A stretch of 62,502 nt of DNA, from positions 1 to 62,502 of the forward strand of contig JANDJZ010000260.1 of NCBI GenBank assembly GCA_027943245.1. The letters run 5' to 3'. A program made the translations under genes and the position numbers. Under the pieces are notes generated by a model. It made no database searches, was not told where the DNA came from, and saw only the letters and a program-made list of their open reading frames with translations. Positions 30,994-46,237 of the stretch are shown here, piece after piece (positions within the stretch are counted from its first letter, which is position 1; each line of letters starts with the position of its first letter). This DNA is from Acanthamoeba sp. SK_2022b (Eukaryota > Discosea > Longamoebia > Acanthamoebidae).

Positions 30994-32062
30994 ATGTCCA
31001 AGGGAGGCAGCAAGTTGCAGAAGAGGAAGCGCAAGAAGAACTACTTTGCCAAGCTCTCGGCGCTCCTGGCCGAGTGCCCGCAGTCGCTCGTCGTCGCCGT
31101 CGACAACGTGGGCTCGCTCCAGCTGCAGCAGGTGAGGCGCGCGCTGCGGGACAAGGGCGTGCTCCTCCTCGGCAAGAACGTACGCTGGCACCTCTCTCTC
31201 TCTCTTGTGTGCCTCTCGATCAGGCCGTGCTCACACGTCGTGTGTGCGTGTGTGCGTTGAGCAGACCGTGATCAGGAAGTGCATCAGGAGCAACCCGGGG
31301 CTGAGCCCGTCCCTCGACGCGCTTCTGCCGCACATCAAGGGCAACGTGGGCTTCGTCTTCACGCGCCACTTGACCGACCTGGCCGAGGCGCGCGCGATCG
31401 TCGAGAACGTCCACGTTCGGGCGCCGGTCAAGCTCGGCGCCGTCGCGCCGTGCGCCGTGGTCATCCCGCGCGGACCGACCTACATGGACCCCGCCAAGAC
31501 CGGCTTCTTCGCCGCGCTGAACGTCGCGTCCAAGATCTATCGCGGCTGCATCGAGATCATCAACGACGTCCCGATCCTCGCCGCGGGCGACAAGGTGACG
31601 GCCTCCCACGTCGCGCTGTGCCAGGCCTTGGGCCTGAAGCCCTTCGTCTACCGGCTGGTCGTGCGGTCGGTGTACGTCGACGGCGGGGTCTATCCGGTCT
31701 CGGTGCTCAACACCACCGATGACCACGTCGTCGCACGCCTGCGGCAGGGCATCGCCGACGTCGCCGCGCTCTCGCTGCGCCTGGGCCATCCGACCGCGGC
31801 CTCCGTCCCGCACGCCCTGGCCAACGGCTTCCGCCAGCTGCTCGCGGTGTCGCTCGCCACCGACTACACCTTCCCTCAGGCCGCGTCGATCAAGCAGCTG
31901 CTGGCCGATCCGCCGGCGGCCTTGACCGCAATCCACGCCGTTCCCATCACCGTGACGAGGGTTCGTTGCGACTGTGGGCGAGAGGATGATCACGACGATG
32001 ACGACGAGGACGACGCCCAAATCCACCCCACCGCCTCGCTCTGGGGCGAAGACGAGTACTGA
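30994..32062 (+). CDS. 60S ribosomal stalk protein P0 (uL10) paralogue with atypical tail
   Basis: Two exons, 30994-31179 and 31265-32062, join in phase 0 and encode 327 residues. The N-terminus (KRKKNYFAKLSALLAECPQS), the rRNA-binding part (LLLGKN, GNVGFVFTRHLTDLAEARAI) and the insertion domain (GPTYMDPAKTGFFAALNVAS, VYPVSVLNTTDDHV) follow eukaryotic P0. P0 normally ends in an acidic segment plus GFGLFD, which recruits translational GTPases. Here the end is acidic (DDHDDDDEDDAQ) but finishes HPTASLWGEDEY, without that motif. It may be a specialised or decaying copy, or the last exon may have been missed. Confidence 0.88.
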
Positions 32063-32390
32063 GCCCTGTTCCTGTTCCTGCTCCATGTGTTGTCGTGTGC
32101 ACCAAAGCCAAGCAAAGAGGGTACTTCTGAGTCATACCAGAAACGTTGTTGGCTTGATGCTTGCGCGCAAGCGTCAGTCCTCTTTCGTCGTCGCCACCCC
32201 GTTCTCCTCGCCCTTGTCCTCCTCGTTCTCCTTCAGTTCTTCACGTGCTGCCTCGCCCTGTGGCGTCGGCTCGTCCGTCTCGCCGCCTTTGCCATGGCCG
32301 TTGCTGCTGTCACTCTGGGCGGGCTTGGCCGCCGCCGTAGCAAAGATATACGTCGGGCACATGCACGCGACCCAAGCAGTCCAAGCGCTC

Positions 32391-32392
<2 letters not shown>

Positions 32393-32433
<41 letters not shown>
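32393..32433. repeat. (CAG)n tract coding poly-Q
   Basis: About 14 CAG units just before the first Met of the Met/Pro-rich frame. Confidence 0.9.
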
Positions 32434-32435
<2 letters not shown>

Positions 32436-32442
32436 ACCTCAG

Positions 32443-33324
32443 ATGATGCCGATGATGGCACCGCCTCCCGGTATGTACCCTCCGATGGGCATGCCCTACT
32501 ACCCTGGTGCGCCCCAGATGATGCCACCGGGGATGTTTGCTCCGCCAGCGGGTATGTATCCTCCGGGCATGACGATGATGATGATGCCCCCTCAGCCGAT
32601 GCCGCCGGCTGGTGCCCAGAAGAAGAAGGCCGCGGCCAAAAAGGCCAAGGCCAAGAAGGTCAGTGCCCGCGATCTCGAGCTCACGGTGTATGACCAGTGG
32701 AACGGCAATTTGGTCACTTTGGTCGATTATATTGGCAAGATTAAGCCAGAGGAAGCCTCCAACATCGGCCTGGTGAAGATGATCCTGGATAAGACCACCA
32801 AGAGCGACAACATCGTCATGCGGAAGAAGCCCATGGAGATGGTCATCGAGAAGCTCAAGCCCTACAAGGAGCTCATCGGCAATAAGGACTCGGCCCTCTT
32901 CACCGAGCACGCCGAGAACTTGGGCCAGCTCAAGCATCTCAGGATCGGTCAGCACTGGACCACACTCAGCGCCGAACAACAAAACACCATTTGGTCATAC
33001 CTCCAGATGCTGTACATGACGGGCGAGGCATTCTCGGTCATGGGACCGCAGGAGCTGCAGGCCACGGGAGCCATGATCAAGAAGATCGCACCCAAGCCTG
33101 GTGACAAACCGGGCGCTGGCGGTGGTATGGATGCCATGTTCGCCAAGGTGCAAGAGATGCTGGGAGGCGCCGGAGGCATCGACCTCGGGGCCCTCTCTGG
33201 ACAGCTGGGCGCACTGGGCGTTCCGGCGGATGCGGCCAAGGAGCTCCAGAACATTCTGTCGCAGGCGACGACCGCCGATGGCGGCCTCGACATGTCATCC
33301 CTCATGGCGGCGCTCCCCAAGTGA
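32443..33324 (+). CDS. Poly-Q, Met/Pro-rich protein of unknown function
   Basis: The frame is open upstream of 32443 through a CAG run (poly-Q), so the true start is probably in an earlier exon; an in-frame TAG at 32339-32341 could be an intron acceptor. The N-terminal half is rich in Met, Pro, Gly and Tyr, then a Lys-rich hinge (KKKAAAKKAKAKK). The folded part includes LKHLRIGQHWTTLSAEQQNT and IWSYLQMLYMTGEAF. That helical pattern recalls short uncharacterised proteins of large DNA viruses and some protists, but I cannot confirm homology. A Gly-rich end closes the protein at 33324. Adjacent to P0 on the same strand. Confidence 0.65.
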   Translation: MMPMMAPPPGMYPPMGMPYYPGAPQMMPPGMFAPPAGMYPPGMTMMMMPPQPMPPAGAQKKKAAAKKAKAKKVSARDLELTVYDQWNGNLVTLVDYIGKIKPEEASNIGLVKMILDKTTKSDNIVMRKKPMEMVIEKLKPYKELIGNKDSALFTEHAENLGQLKHLRIGQHWTTLSAEQQNTIWSYLQMLYMTGEAFSVMGPQELQATGAMIKKIAPKPGDKPGAGGGMDAMFAKVQEMLGGAGGIDLGALSGQLGALGVPADAAKELQNILSQATTADGGLDMSSLMAALPK

Positions 33325-33585
33325 GTGAGCTACATGTAAGTGTGAATTTTTATAAGTGACTTTGTACGATCAATTTTCTTCACCCCCGACCTGACAACGT
33401 GCACACTGTATGATCCCAGTACGGTAGGCACAAACTACGTATACCAAGTGGCGGAGCTTGAGGTCTGGGGCCCCAAGTAGTGGTCAACAAGAACTTCAAC
33501 TCATTGCGTTCATGTGCGGATGGGGTTCATTTTTGTTGGTATACATATTTACGGTACATGGGGTCTTGGGCTTGCCCTAGCGTCT

Positions 33586-34808
33586 TTACGCGCGGCAGAA
33601 GGCGCGATAGACTCCCGTCAAGCCAGCCACCACCGAACTGCTGGCATGCACGCTGCTGGCTCCCGAAGCCTCCCCCAGGAGACCACTCGCCGCCGACTCC
33701 TCCTCAGGCGCCATACGATCGTCCAGTAGCCTCGCGTCATCCGCATCGTCGCCTGGCCAGCCCTGGTAGGTTGATGAGCTCGGCGCGCCGCCGCGGAGGG
33801 TCACCTTGCCCCCCACCCTCATCTCGCCGGCGTCGCCCGTCCCGACGTAGCGCGCTGCCTCCGACGTCGCCGCGGCGATCGTCTCCACCATCTCAAACTC
33901 CGTGCCCTGTAGCGGTGATCGCCGTTAGTACAACCATCATCGCCATCGTCGTCATCATGGCGTCGCGGTGGTACCAGGTTGATGCGGGGCTTGCCCGCGT
34001 TGGCGCCCACCGACCCGCGACCGGCCGACCCGGAGGCCACGAGCAGGTCGCCGGCCACGTCGATGCTCCCTCGGGACGTCACCATCACCTCGGCCTCGCC
34101 TGAATCGCCGCCGATCGTCCAGTTAATAAAAGGAGAGAGAGAGAGAGAGAGAGAGAGCGAGTGAGATGGAGTGGGAGCTGGCGCCTTACCTCCCGCGCCG
34201 GCGTGGCTCGCCGCTCTGCTGTCGGTCGAGCTCTCCCCGCCGTTTCCGGCCACCAGAAGGAGGTCGCCGCCCACCCTCGCCTCTCCGCCCTCGCTGACGC
34301 GGAGGACCACGCCAGCTGCGTCGCCTGCGGGCCGAGCGGCGGGGACAGGTCAGCCAGCCGAGAAGGGGGGAGAGGGAGTGGGGGAGTGGTTCACGAACCT
34401 GCGCGGTGGCCTCGCCCGCCGTCGCCGCCGTTGCCGCCCTCCACGGCGAGGTCGTGGGTCACCACCATCTGGCTCCCAAAGCCCAGCTGCACGTGCGCAT
34501 CGGCTCCTGCGCCGCCGTCGATCACGCTGTGGCAGACACACAAGGGAGAGATGCCACGTAAGCAACGATTAAGGTGGCGGAAGGCGTGACTCGAACCTGG
34601 CGCCAGAGTTGCCGCTCTGCACGAGCACGCTGGAGTGGGTGCCGTTGGCGAGGAGCGCGCCCTTGACCAGATTGATGTAGGCGCGGCCGGCGGGGAGGCC
34701 GCCGCTCTCCTGGCTGTGGCCCATCACCGAGCCCGAGCGGACAGTCACCGAGCCTGCACGTGTGCGATAAGGTTAGCAGCGAAAGGAGAGCAAGAGAGAG
34801 AGAGAGAG

Positions 34809-34887
<79 letters not shown>

Positions 34888-36108
34888 TGGCGGCACCGAA
34901 GACGATGAGGGAGCCGGTGGCGGCGGCTTGGGTGTCCAGGTTTCCGTTAAGGTAGTCGTCGAGGTCATACCCCGCGGAGATATAGGCGTGGCCGGTGCGC
35001 GAGGTCAGGGCGTCGCCCGACTCCACGACGAGGTCGCCCCCGACCACCGCCTCGGCGCCCACCAGCATGACGCCGACCGTGCCCGAGCTGTACCAGTTGC
35101 CTTCGGCCAGGCCTCGCGTCGAGAGGCGCACATCGCCGCCGACCTGAGCACAGCCCACGCGCACGCAATCTTCAGTGAAGTGTTTGGTGGGCGAGGCCAA
35201 AGGTGGAGTGAGGTCACCTGGAGGTGGGAGTCGTCCTGCAGCCACAGGCCCGAGTCGGAGCGCGCGCGGCTGTTGGAGAGCGAGCCGCCGACGAGGGTCA
35301 GGTCGCCCGCCACGCTCACGCGGCTCTGGAAGTAGAGGCTCAGCCGAGCGATCGACGAGTCGCCCGTGGTCACGTTGACCGAGCCCTCCACGGTCGCCTC
35401 GCAGCCCGACAGGTAGGCTGAGGCTGTGTAAACACAAAAAAGAGCAAAAAGAAAAAGAAGAAAAAGAAAGAAAAAAGAGAAAACATAAAAATAGTGAGCC
35501 TTGACGTAGCACAAGTTCGCCAACACAACGAAGACGAACATGGACTGGTGCAGGCCAGCGTTCGAGAAAGGGTCAGGGACGCACCTCCGTAGGTTCCGGC
35601 GAGGACGAGATCGTGCGACAGCTCGATCCGTGAGGAGTAGCAGGTGAGGGAGGCCCCGCTGTGGGAGCCGAGGACGTACAGGGGGCCCGTCGAGCGCACG
35701 GCCGCCTGGTTGACCTGGAGGCTGCGTACTCGCAGCGCGCCTGAGACCCAACCCCAAACAACTCCAAATCTTCAGCTCATGCTACTACTCGAATCTCCTA
35801 CTCGAGGTAGGAGACGTAGCAGATTAAAAAGAGGCCGGGGTGGGGGTATTACCGTGGTTGGTGAGGCTGGCCGAGCTGTCCAGAGACAGGAAGGCCACTC
35901 GAACCGAGAGGCCAGGGGCGATGGTGACTCGTGCCTGGGGTCCACGTATGACCACGTTGTCGGTGGCTCCAGGCGTGTACCCGTGGCAGTCGGTCCATGT
36001 GGAGGGGTCGCCCCACTGGCCGCCCTGGGCCACGGCGGTGCAGGTGAAGGCCTCGGCCTCGTGTGGGAGGAGGGCCAGCGCGAGGGCCAGCCCCAGCAGC
36101 ACGGCCAT
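33586..36108 (-). CDS. Secreted beta-helix repeat protein (copy 2)
   Basis: The start at 36108 gives a signal peptide (MAVLLGLALALALLPHEAEA) followed by FTCTAVAQGGQW, TWTDCHGYTPGATDNVVIRG, closely like the N-terminus of the gene at 10692. Several exons of V-x-G-D-(L/V) beta-helix repeats follow, for example VAGDLTLVGGSLSNSRA, VGGDLVVESGDALTSRTG and VGGDLLLVAGNGGESS. Stop TAA at 33586. It is about half as long as copy 1 and its end (SSVVAGLTGVYRAFCRA) is only weakly hydrophobic. Introns include a CA/GA tract at 34800-34886 and a GA tract at 34134-34158. A further upstream ATG at 36180 would bury the signal peptide, so 36108 is preferred. Confidence 0.75.
34788..34886. repeat. Compound (GA)n(GT)n(GA)n tract in intron
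   Basis: GA repeats flank about 50 bases of GT repeat, inside an intron of the beta-helix gene copy 2. Confidence 0.93.
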
Positions 36109-36642
36109 GCGTGCAGTTGTGCAAGTAAAACCGAAGAAGCCCAGCCTGCTGCTACCACCACACATACTACTACCTCTCATCTCTGTGCTCGCTGTGGTGT
36201 GTGGGAGGTCTAGGTGGGTGTGGTGGCTGTGCTGGGAGAATAAAACTGTTGCTGTTGTTGTGCTCTGATGTCGTGAACGTCGTGTGCCTTGTTGCTTGGT
36301 GGCAGGGGTGGGAGGGTTCCGGTGCGTGCGTGTGCTGGAATTCTCCCGTGGTTGATTGGGTAATTAGGTAACCTTTTACGGCGAATGGATTTAACCAACG
36401 ACTGCTGATTGGCCGACAAGGCCCCATGCGCTGAACAACATACACGCAAAACTGCTTTCCAAGAACGTCATGCGCCATCTTGCCCACACTAACGGGGGAA
36501 GTCTGACTCCCTCACCCAGCAACACATGAGCAGATTCATTATCGCTTGAGCACGGGAGAAGCCGGGGTGGCGGCTTCTACCAGAAGTCTGCCTCCCTCAC
36601 CCAGTCACCACAATACCACCACAACAACAATAAGCGTATTCA
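36109..36642. other. Intergenic region with a direct repeat
   Basis: No gene is seen. GAAGTCTG(A/C)CTCCCTCACC plus CAG recurs at about 36497 and 36590, and TTCATTATCGCTT follows each copy (36535 and 36638). The second copy reaches the last codons of the ABC transporter gene, so the repeat lies across its 3' end. Confidence 0.5.
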
Positions 36643-39600
36643 TTATCGCTTCTGGTGCACTACACACTTGAGGAGGAAGGCGCTGGAGATGAAGAGGGCC
36701 AGCACCCAGCCCAGCATGACCAGCGAGTTGCGGAGCAGGTTATCGGCCGACATGCCCAAGCTGTCGAGGTACTGCTCGCCCGTCGTGATCGGGCAGTAGT
36801 AGGCCGTAGCCGTCCCGCCCGCCGCGAGCTCTATCGGCACCTGTTTCGCATCGGGGGAAAAAGTTCTTCAGCAACCGACAAAAATGAAATGAAATTGTAA
36901 TAATCTAATAATAAAAACTATAAACAGAATTAACAATAATGAAAACCATAAACAGATTGATGAACGTACCGCTACGAGCTCGCTGTTGGAGCAGTGGAAG
37001 TCCATGCCCTTGACTTCGTTGATGAGGAGGGCCTCGATGGGGTACATGTTGACGTCGAGGTAATGCCTGTCAAAGAGGACGAGATCTCGTGTGTGTGAGC
37101 GATGGCGCTTGCACGACGCTGAAGAAGCAGCGAAAAGTGTGGTGGCCACGTACATCCAGATCCAGTAGTTGGGGATCTTGTCGCGCGTGATGAGGAAGCC
37201 AGCGAACATGGAGAGGACGGTGAACACGAGGCCGGCCATGACGTTGGCCACGGCGATGTTGGGCGCCGAGAAGCAGAGCGTGTAGACCACCACCAGCGAG
37301 ATAAGGTTGGCCAGCAGGTACAGCGCGAAGAAGATCCAGAACTTGCCCGCGTCGTACTGCAAGCCCGAGATGAAGTAGACCGGGACACTGGACAAACACG
37401 CGATGTCAGTTGTCCGTGGTGAGTTGTGACGTGTTGGTGGTGGGGCTTAGTACACAAAGGTGACGGTGTTGATCAAGATGTAGGGCAGTTCAACTGAGAT
37501 GAGACTGAGCAGGTAGATGAACGACGAGTAGGTTCGGGAGGCTCGTTCGCGGTACATGGGCGGTCGCGATAGGATCAAATTGGCCTTGAGCTCTGGGACA
37601 ACGAAAGGCAGAACAGAGAGAGTGTGACGTCAGCATGACGTGTCGTCTGGGTGTCACACAGGCTGGGCGAAGGGGAGCGTACGAAGGGCGCCCATGTTGG
37701 AAAAGAGGAGCGCGTAGTAGAGCATGCCCACGCGTTGGGTGTTGGACGCCTGGTCGCGGCCCAGGTCGAGGAAGTAGGTGCCCAGCACGATGCCCATGAC
37801 AATCGGCAGGGAGAGCTTCATGACAAACTCCTCCGGCTGGCGCCAGTAGCCCTTCATGCCGCGCAGGAACATCTCCCACAGCTGCGTCGTCGGCAGGCTC
37901 GCGTAGCGATCGCCCAGACGCCGCTTGATCTTGTGATGCCACCGCTTCTCGCGCTCGCCGTCGTCTGTGCCGCTCTTGGCCACCTTGGCCGCGGCGTAGA
38001 TGCCGTTGGTGAGCTCCTGCTCGGCCGCGGCGTAGAATCTCGACTGTTTGTAGGCCTGCACGAAGTAGTTTTCGTCGTCCTTGGCCAACTTGGAGTTACT
38101 GCCATCGTCCTCATCATCATCACTGTCGACCTTGCCCTTCTTCGTGATGCCTGCGCCGGTCACCTGAACAAGCACACATGAAACGAACGCAAATGAGTGG
38201 ATCGCACGCAACGCGCACAACTACGAGAGTCCAGGCTTACCTCGAGAATGAACTCGGCGGGGTTGGCTTCGGGGTCCATGATATGACCGTGCGACGCCAG
38301 GTAGCTGAGCAGCGTGGAGCAGTCGCCCTCCCTGGACCCCACAGGCCCGAAGTAGGTGACATAGCCGCCTGCTCGCACACACAAAGGTTGAGTGGAAGCT
38401 CAAAGTCAAGGCTGGGCGTGGGCGTGTACCCTTCTTGAGAAGCAACAGGTGCGAGAACATGCTGAAGATGGCCTTGCTGGGCTGGTGGATTGTGCAGATC
38501 ACCGACGTGCCTCTGGCCGCGATGTTCTTGATCGCCTTCATCACGCGCTCGGCGCCCATCGAGTCCAGTCCCGACGTCGGCTGGACCACACATCGCAGAC
38601 CGAGGTCAGCACGTGTTGCAAAAAGTAGGGAAAGATGAGAAGAGCAGTGGTGTACCTCGTCGAGGAAGAGGATGGCAGGGTCGGCGGCCATCTCTACGCC
38701 CATCGTCACGCGCTTGCGCTCGTCGTTGGAGATGCCGTCGCCGGCGTTATTGCCGATCACGCGGTTGGCCTTCTTCTCCAGCCCCAGGATCTTGAGGAGG
38801 CTCCTCGCGTACTTCCTCTTCGTCTCGCGTGAGATGTAGTGAGGCAGCCGACACTGTTCGTCGTAATCCCCCCCAATATTTTAGAATTTTTTTTTAATAA
38901 ATGTAATTCAACAAATTAAGAAGAAAGTAAACTATAAATAAAAAGTAATGCAAAATAGGAGGCAGGCGTACGAAGGCGCTGAACTCGATGGCCTCGAGGA
39001 TGGTCTGCGTGGGCACATGCAGGTCCTGCTGTTCCACGTAGCCGATGATGCGCGACAGGTTGCCGTCGGTAGGACGGCCATTGACGAGGATCTCGCCAGT
39101 GATCTTGCCGCCGGTCTTCCTCCTCGCCAGCACGTCCATCAGCGTCGATTTGCCCGCACCGGACGAGCCCTGGCGTGTTCCATCACATCGAACACGTCAG
39201 CCAAAACAACACACACGCGCGCGCGCATGAATACGAACCATAAGGGCAAGCATGTTGCCAGGTTTGACGTAGCCCGACACGTCGTGCAACAGCTGCAACG
39301 GCTTCTTCTTGAGGCCGGAGCGATTGAACACCGTGTAGTTGAGGTGGTGCCACGACAGGTAGGCGCCGCCGGTGAGGAGTCCGCTCTCTTCATCGCCGGC
39401 CAAGTCCTCCAGATCGGAATCGTCCAGGTCCAGCCTCTTCTCGCTGGCGTTCACCACCTCATTGACTATGTCAAAATGGAAACATTAGAACAAAAAATAT
39501 TCATAAAATGGAGATGATGGTAAGGAGCATGCGGTTATGATGATGACGATGGGTACCCTTGTGATCCTTAATGTTGAACTCCTCCATCTCGCGCTCCTCT

Positions 39601-42600
39601 TCCTCACTGTAGAGCACCTCCTTCATGTGGGGCTTGCCGGGAGGCGCGTGGTGATAGAATCGCATGCCCAGGTAGGTGACAGTGTTGAAGATGAGGTACC
39701 AGCCGACGAGAATGGGGGCCATGACCCACTTCATGTTCTCGCGGTCAAAGACGCCCCAGTGGTCGATCCCGTACTCGGTTCCGTCGGTCATCGGGCACAC
39801 CTGCGTCCCTTGGAAGCCCTGTGGGTAGGCCAGGTTGAAGTTCTCGACGCTCGAGGGTGGCATGAGCTCCTTGAGCGTGCAGTGGTAGGGCTGATCCCAA
39901 AATTCGTTGGATGCCATGCCCTGGAATGCATAACTATGATAATAATAAAAAAGAGAATAGAGAATGAGTGGAACGAAGCAGCAAGAAAGGGAAAAAAGCA
40001 AACAACGTACGTAGTTGGGTTTGTCCAGTACATCCAGATCCACCAGGGATGGATGTCCATCTGTAGCAGAAGTAATCCAATGAGTGGATAGAAGTAAAAT
40101 TGGATAATATACAAACACAAAACTAAAGAGGCTGATCTGTACTCTGGGGATGATGAAACCGGCAAAGAGTAGGAGGAACGCAAGACAGGGAGGAGTGATG
40201 GTCTGTGCCACAGCGAGGGAGGGGCAGAATGTGCACACCATGCGCACGAACGAACGCATCGTCTGTGATCGAACGAGCGATGAGAGCGGCATTTGGAGTG
40301 GAACAATCAAACGGAGGAGAGGACGTACCAGATAGTATAGAATGAGGAGGAAATAAAAGTATCCAAAACGTCCTCCGGCGTCGAGGTCGCTCAGGCCAGT
40401 GATCCAATAGACGAAGCTTGAGAAGAATGTGACCTCAATGAGCACCATCGGCACCTGTAGCAAAAAATTAGACCTTCATGTACGAGAAAGGGAGAGGAAA
40501 GTAAGGAATGGGAGTGCACACCTCTGCGATAAGATGTGACACCACGTAGGGCGACGTGTGGTAATACTTCTGGCCTCTCTGCATGTAGAAGACTGGCCGC
40601 TCGAAGATGGCTGTGGGAAGCGCAGCAAGCGACTCGAACGTGAAGAAGGCCAACACGCAGAACAGCAGGCCGAGCCTGGTGGGTGCGTCCGACTGAACGT
40701 GTCCAAGGAGAAGGAAAAGGGTTCCAACGATGAACGCCTCCAACGCGGTTCCCACGAGACGCGCTCGATTGGTTACCATGTCGCGCCATTCGCGGATGAG
40801 CGCTCGCTTCATCAGCAATCCGTATTGTCTGACCATATCGAGTGGGTCAATAATTGAGCCCAAGCTCGCCCACTCTGCAGTCTTGGCCTGTGAGGGAGGT
40901 CATACTTATAGAGCGGTGTCGGGTACTTGGACGGCTTTGCTTGCTCGGCCAGCGGCAGCTTGCCATCGTCGTCACCGTACTGTAACATGGACGGAAAAAA
41001 GAAATATTAAATAAATTGTTAAAGATTAAATAAAATGCCAATACAGGAATAGACTCACCTCGTCATCGGTGGCACTCTTGGGGTCGTCCAGGTGCGATTG
41101 GATCTCGGCGAGCACGTGCTGGTAGTAGGGCGATTGTTTGTAGTGGTCTACGAAGTCGTGAGGCTCCAGCCACTTGAAGTCATCGTCGTCAATGTGGTCT
41201 TTTTGGCCATCTTCCACGTGTCTGTACTTCGTACGACCGATCGCCGACGCCGACTCCACCACCTCCTCTGTGTTGATCGAGCAGAGCGTGTGTGAGATAG
41301 AAGCGCAAGGGTCGCGCCATACAGCACGGTGATCGTCGTACGAAGGAATTCGGCGGGGTTGAGGGTAGGCGGACAGGTGTAGCCCAAGCGCTCAAAGTAG
41401 GGCAGCGCCTCGGTGCGCGGGCCCAGGAAAGCAATCTCGCCCTTGGTCATGATGAGCACCTTGTCGAACAGCCGGAACACCTCCATGCTCGGCTGCAGCA
41501 GCGACACCAGCACGGCGGCGCCCGTGTCGGCCACAGTGCGCACTGCGCGCAACACCTGCAGACAGCAACAGGGGTCATCAGATTTCATTCGCTTTGTTGA
41601 TTGTGGTGTTAAGAGTGTCGTGTTTCTGTACGTCAAATGAGGCCTTGGAGTCTAGGCCGGTGGTGGGTTCGTCGAACAGCCACACGCCGGGAGACTTGGT
41701 CCACTCGATGCCGATGGTCACTCGCTTCTTCTCGCCGCCAGAGACGCCGCGCAGCATGCTGTCGCCCACGATTGTGTCGGCCCGGTGCTGCAGGCCCAAC
41801 AGCTGCAGGATCGCCTCGACACGCTCCTGCCTGGTCTTCTTATTCACTCCTGAAGGCATCTGGCAGTCGGCGCTGAACTGCAGAGTCTCTCTGACCGTCA
41901 ACGTGGCTGAGCACGCATACGACGAAAGATGAACCAGGTCAGCCAATTCCTGTTGGGAAAGAATGAATGAATGGAATGCCCCTACCAAAGTGAACGTCGG
42001 CCTGCTGGACAAAGGCCACCGAGCTGTGATGGGTATCGCGGTCGGGCACCTGACCATTGAAGGTCACGCTGCCCTTGACGCGCCCGGCGTGCAGCTGGTT
42101 GGCCAACAGCTTCAACAGCACGCTCTTACCACATCCGGGAGCACCGAGGAGGAGAGTCATCTCGCCCGGCTTGAGATAGAGGTTGAGGTCATGGAGAATG
42201 TCGACCGGAGTTGTAGGACTCCTGCGGGTGAGTGAGTTTGCAAAGTCGACTACGGTCGAGGCCACGCTTCGCTGGCGGTGCGTGGGCGGGGGCGCGTTGA
42301 CGGTGACTGTGAGGCCACGGACGGCGGCAAAGAGGGGCTTGAAGTCGGGGTTGATGATGCGTCGCTCCTCCTCGATGAACTGGGAGTAGGGCACCGGACC
42401 GGGTCGTCCGGGCAGGTTCAGCACGCGGTCGTCCGTCCTGCCGTTCTCCACATCGCGTTCCTGACCAGCCGGAAGTTGAGTAGGAAGGTCTCAAAAAACA
42501 AATGGAAAAACACAAAAAAAAGCGCTGATGTCCTTTCGGGGCAAATCTGTTCTCCGGCCGCCGGAGGACAGGTGTTGAAGGTGTGGGCACGCGTGCACAA

Positions 42601-42675
42601 GAGAGGAAGCGGTACCGTGGTGTCTGCGCTCTCCCCGCTGCCCGACACCTCTATGTCGTGCGTTTCGTCTTCCAT
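36643..42675 (-). CDS. Full-size PDR-type ABCG transporter
   Basis: A many-exon gene starting [20 protein letters not shown] at 42675. Order: first nucleotide-binding domain with Walker [19 protein letters not shown] (about 42130), signature [15 protein letters not shown] and Walker [13 protein letters not shown] (41740-41650); first membrane domain (40860-39530); second nucleotide-binding domain with [16 protein letters not shown] (39030), signature [15 protein letters not shown] (38730) and [20 protein letters not shown] (38560); second membrane domain (38100-36650, [20 protein letters not shown]). This NBD-TMD-NBD-TMD order defines pleiotropic drug resistance exporters of small molecules in the plasma membrane. 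The 3' end of the gene lies in a direct repeat. Confidence 0.93.
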
Positions 42676-43206
42676 CTTTCTCAAGTGGAGGCTAAACCAG
42701 GCCACGTGTGAGTGTGCTTGCGATCTTCTTCTCCGGGCCGGACCGAGCGGGAAGCAAGACAGAAGGTTCTTGCCTGGATAAGTAATGCAGAAGAGAATGC
42801 TGGTACAAGGAAGCTTAAGGAGTTGGGGGAAGGTTCCGCTACGCCGAGAGCAGGCTCACCCGAGCAGGAGCCAATCGGACAATGTGTTGATGCCGCAGCC
42901 CCATTGGCTCGTCTGTCCTTTTCCCCGTACAGGCGCCAATCGGGAACCGTTTAGAGTCAGCTCCACCGCAACAGGACGTTCGTCTCGCTCGTCCCGCTGG
43001 GCTCGCCGAGCCGGAAAGGTTGGCTCCAGTTCTTCGCTTTGGTTGTTGATGTTCATTCCCGTGTTGAGCAGACCCAGCTCGACAGCTCGACACGTCGAAG
43101 CCTCTGCACAAGCCCGGGCTCAACCAGCAAAAGACCTTCACCATGAAAGTTCGTCCAAAATTATCTTTTTAATGGTTAAAAAAGGTGAATCACCGGCCAC
43201 TCCAGC
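42676..43206. promoter_or_regulatory. Probable ABCG promoter with three CCAAT boxes
   Basis: The interval between the ABCG start and the P450 stop contains GCCAATCGG near 42870 and 42930, and CCATTGGCTC near 42901. CCAAT/ATTGG boxes recur upstream of several genes here. No clear TATA box was found. Assignment is from position. Confidence 0.35.
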
Positions 43207-46039
<2,833 letters not shown>

Positions 46040-46237
46040 CTCGGTGGTTACAAGCGTGAGTGAGTGCACTCGCGTGCGAGATAGGTAAGAAAGAGCAAGC
46101 CACGGCAAGGCCTTTACGCTTTTGTGCGTGGGCTCCGGAGGCTCCTCACTTTCTTCCAACCACAACCCCCGCTCCCACGGCTGCCCCAATCACAACAATG
46201 CTCCGGCGGGGGCCAAGGATCACACCACACCGTGTTC

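Noticed and set aside
31220..32086. 288-residue antisense frame opposite P0
   Set aside because: It is a shadow in GC-rich coding sequence; P0 on the plus strand is unmistakable.
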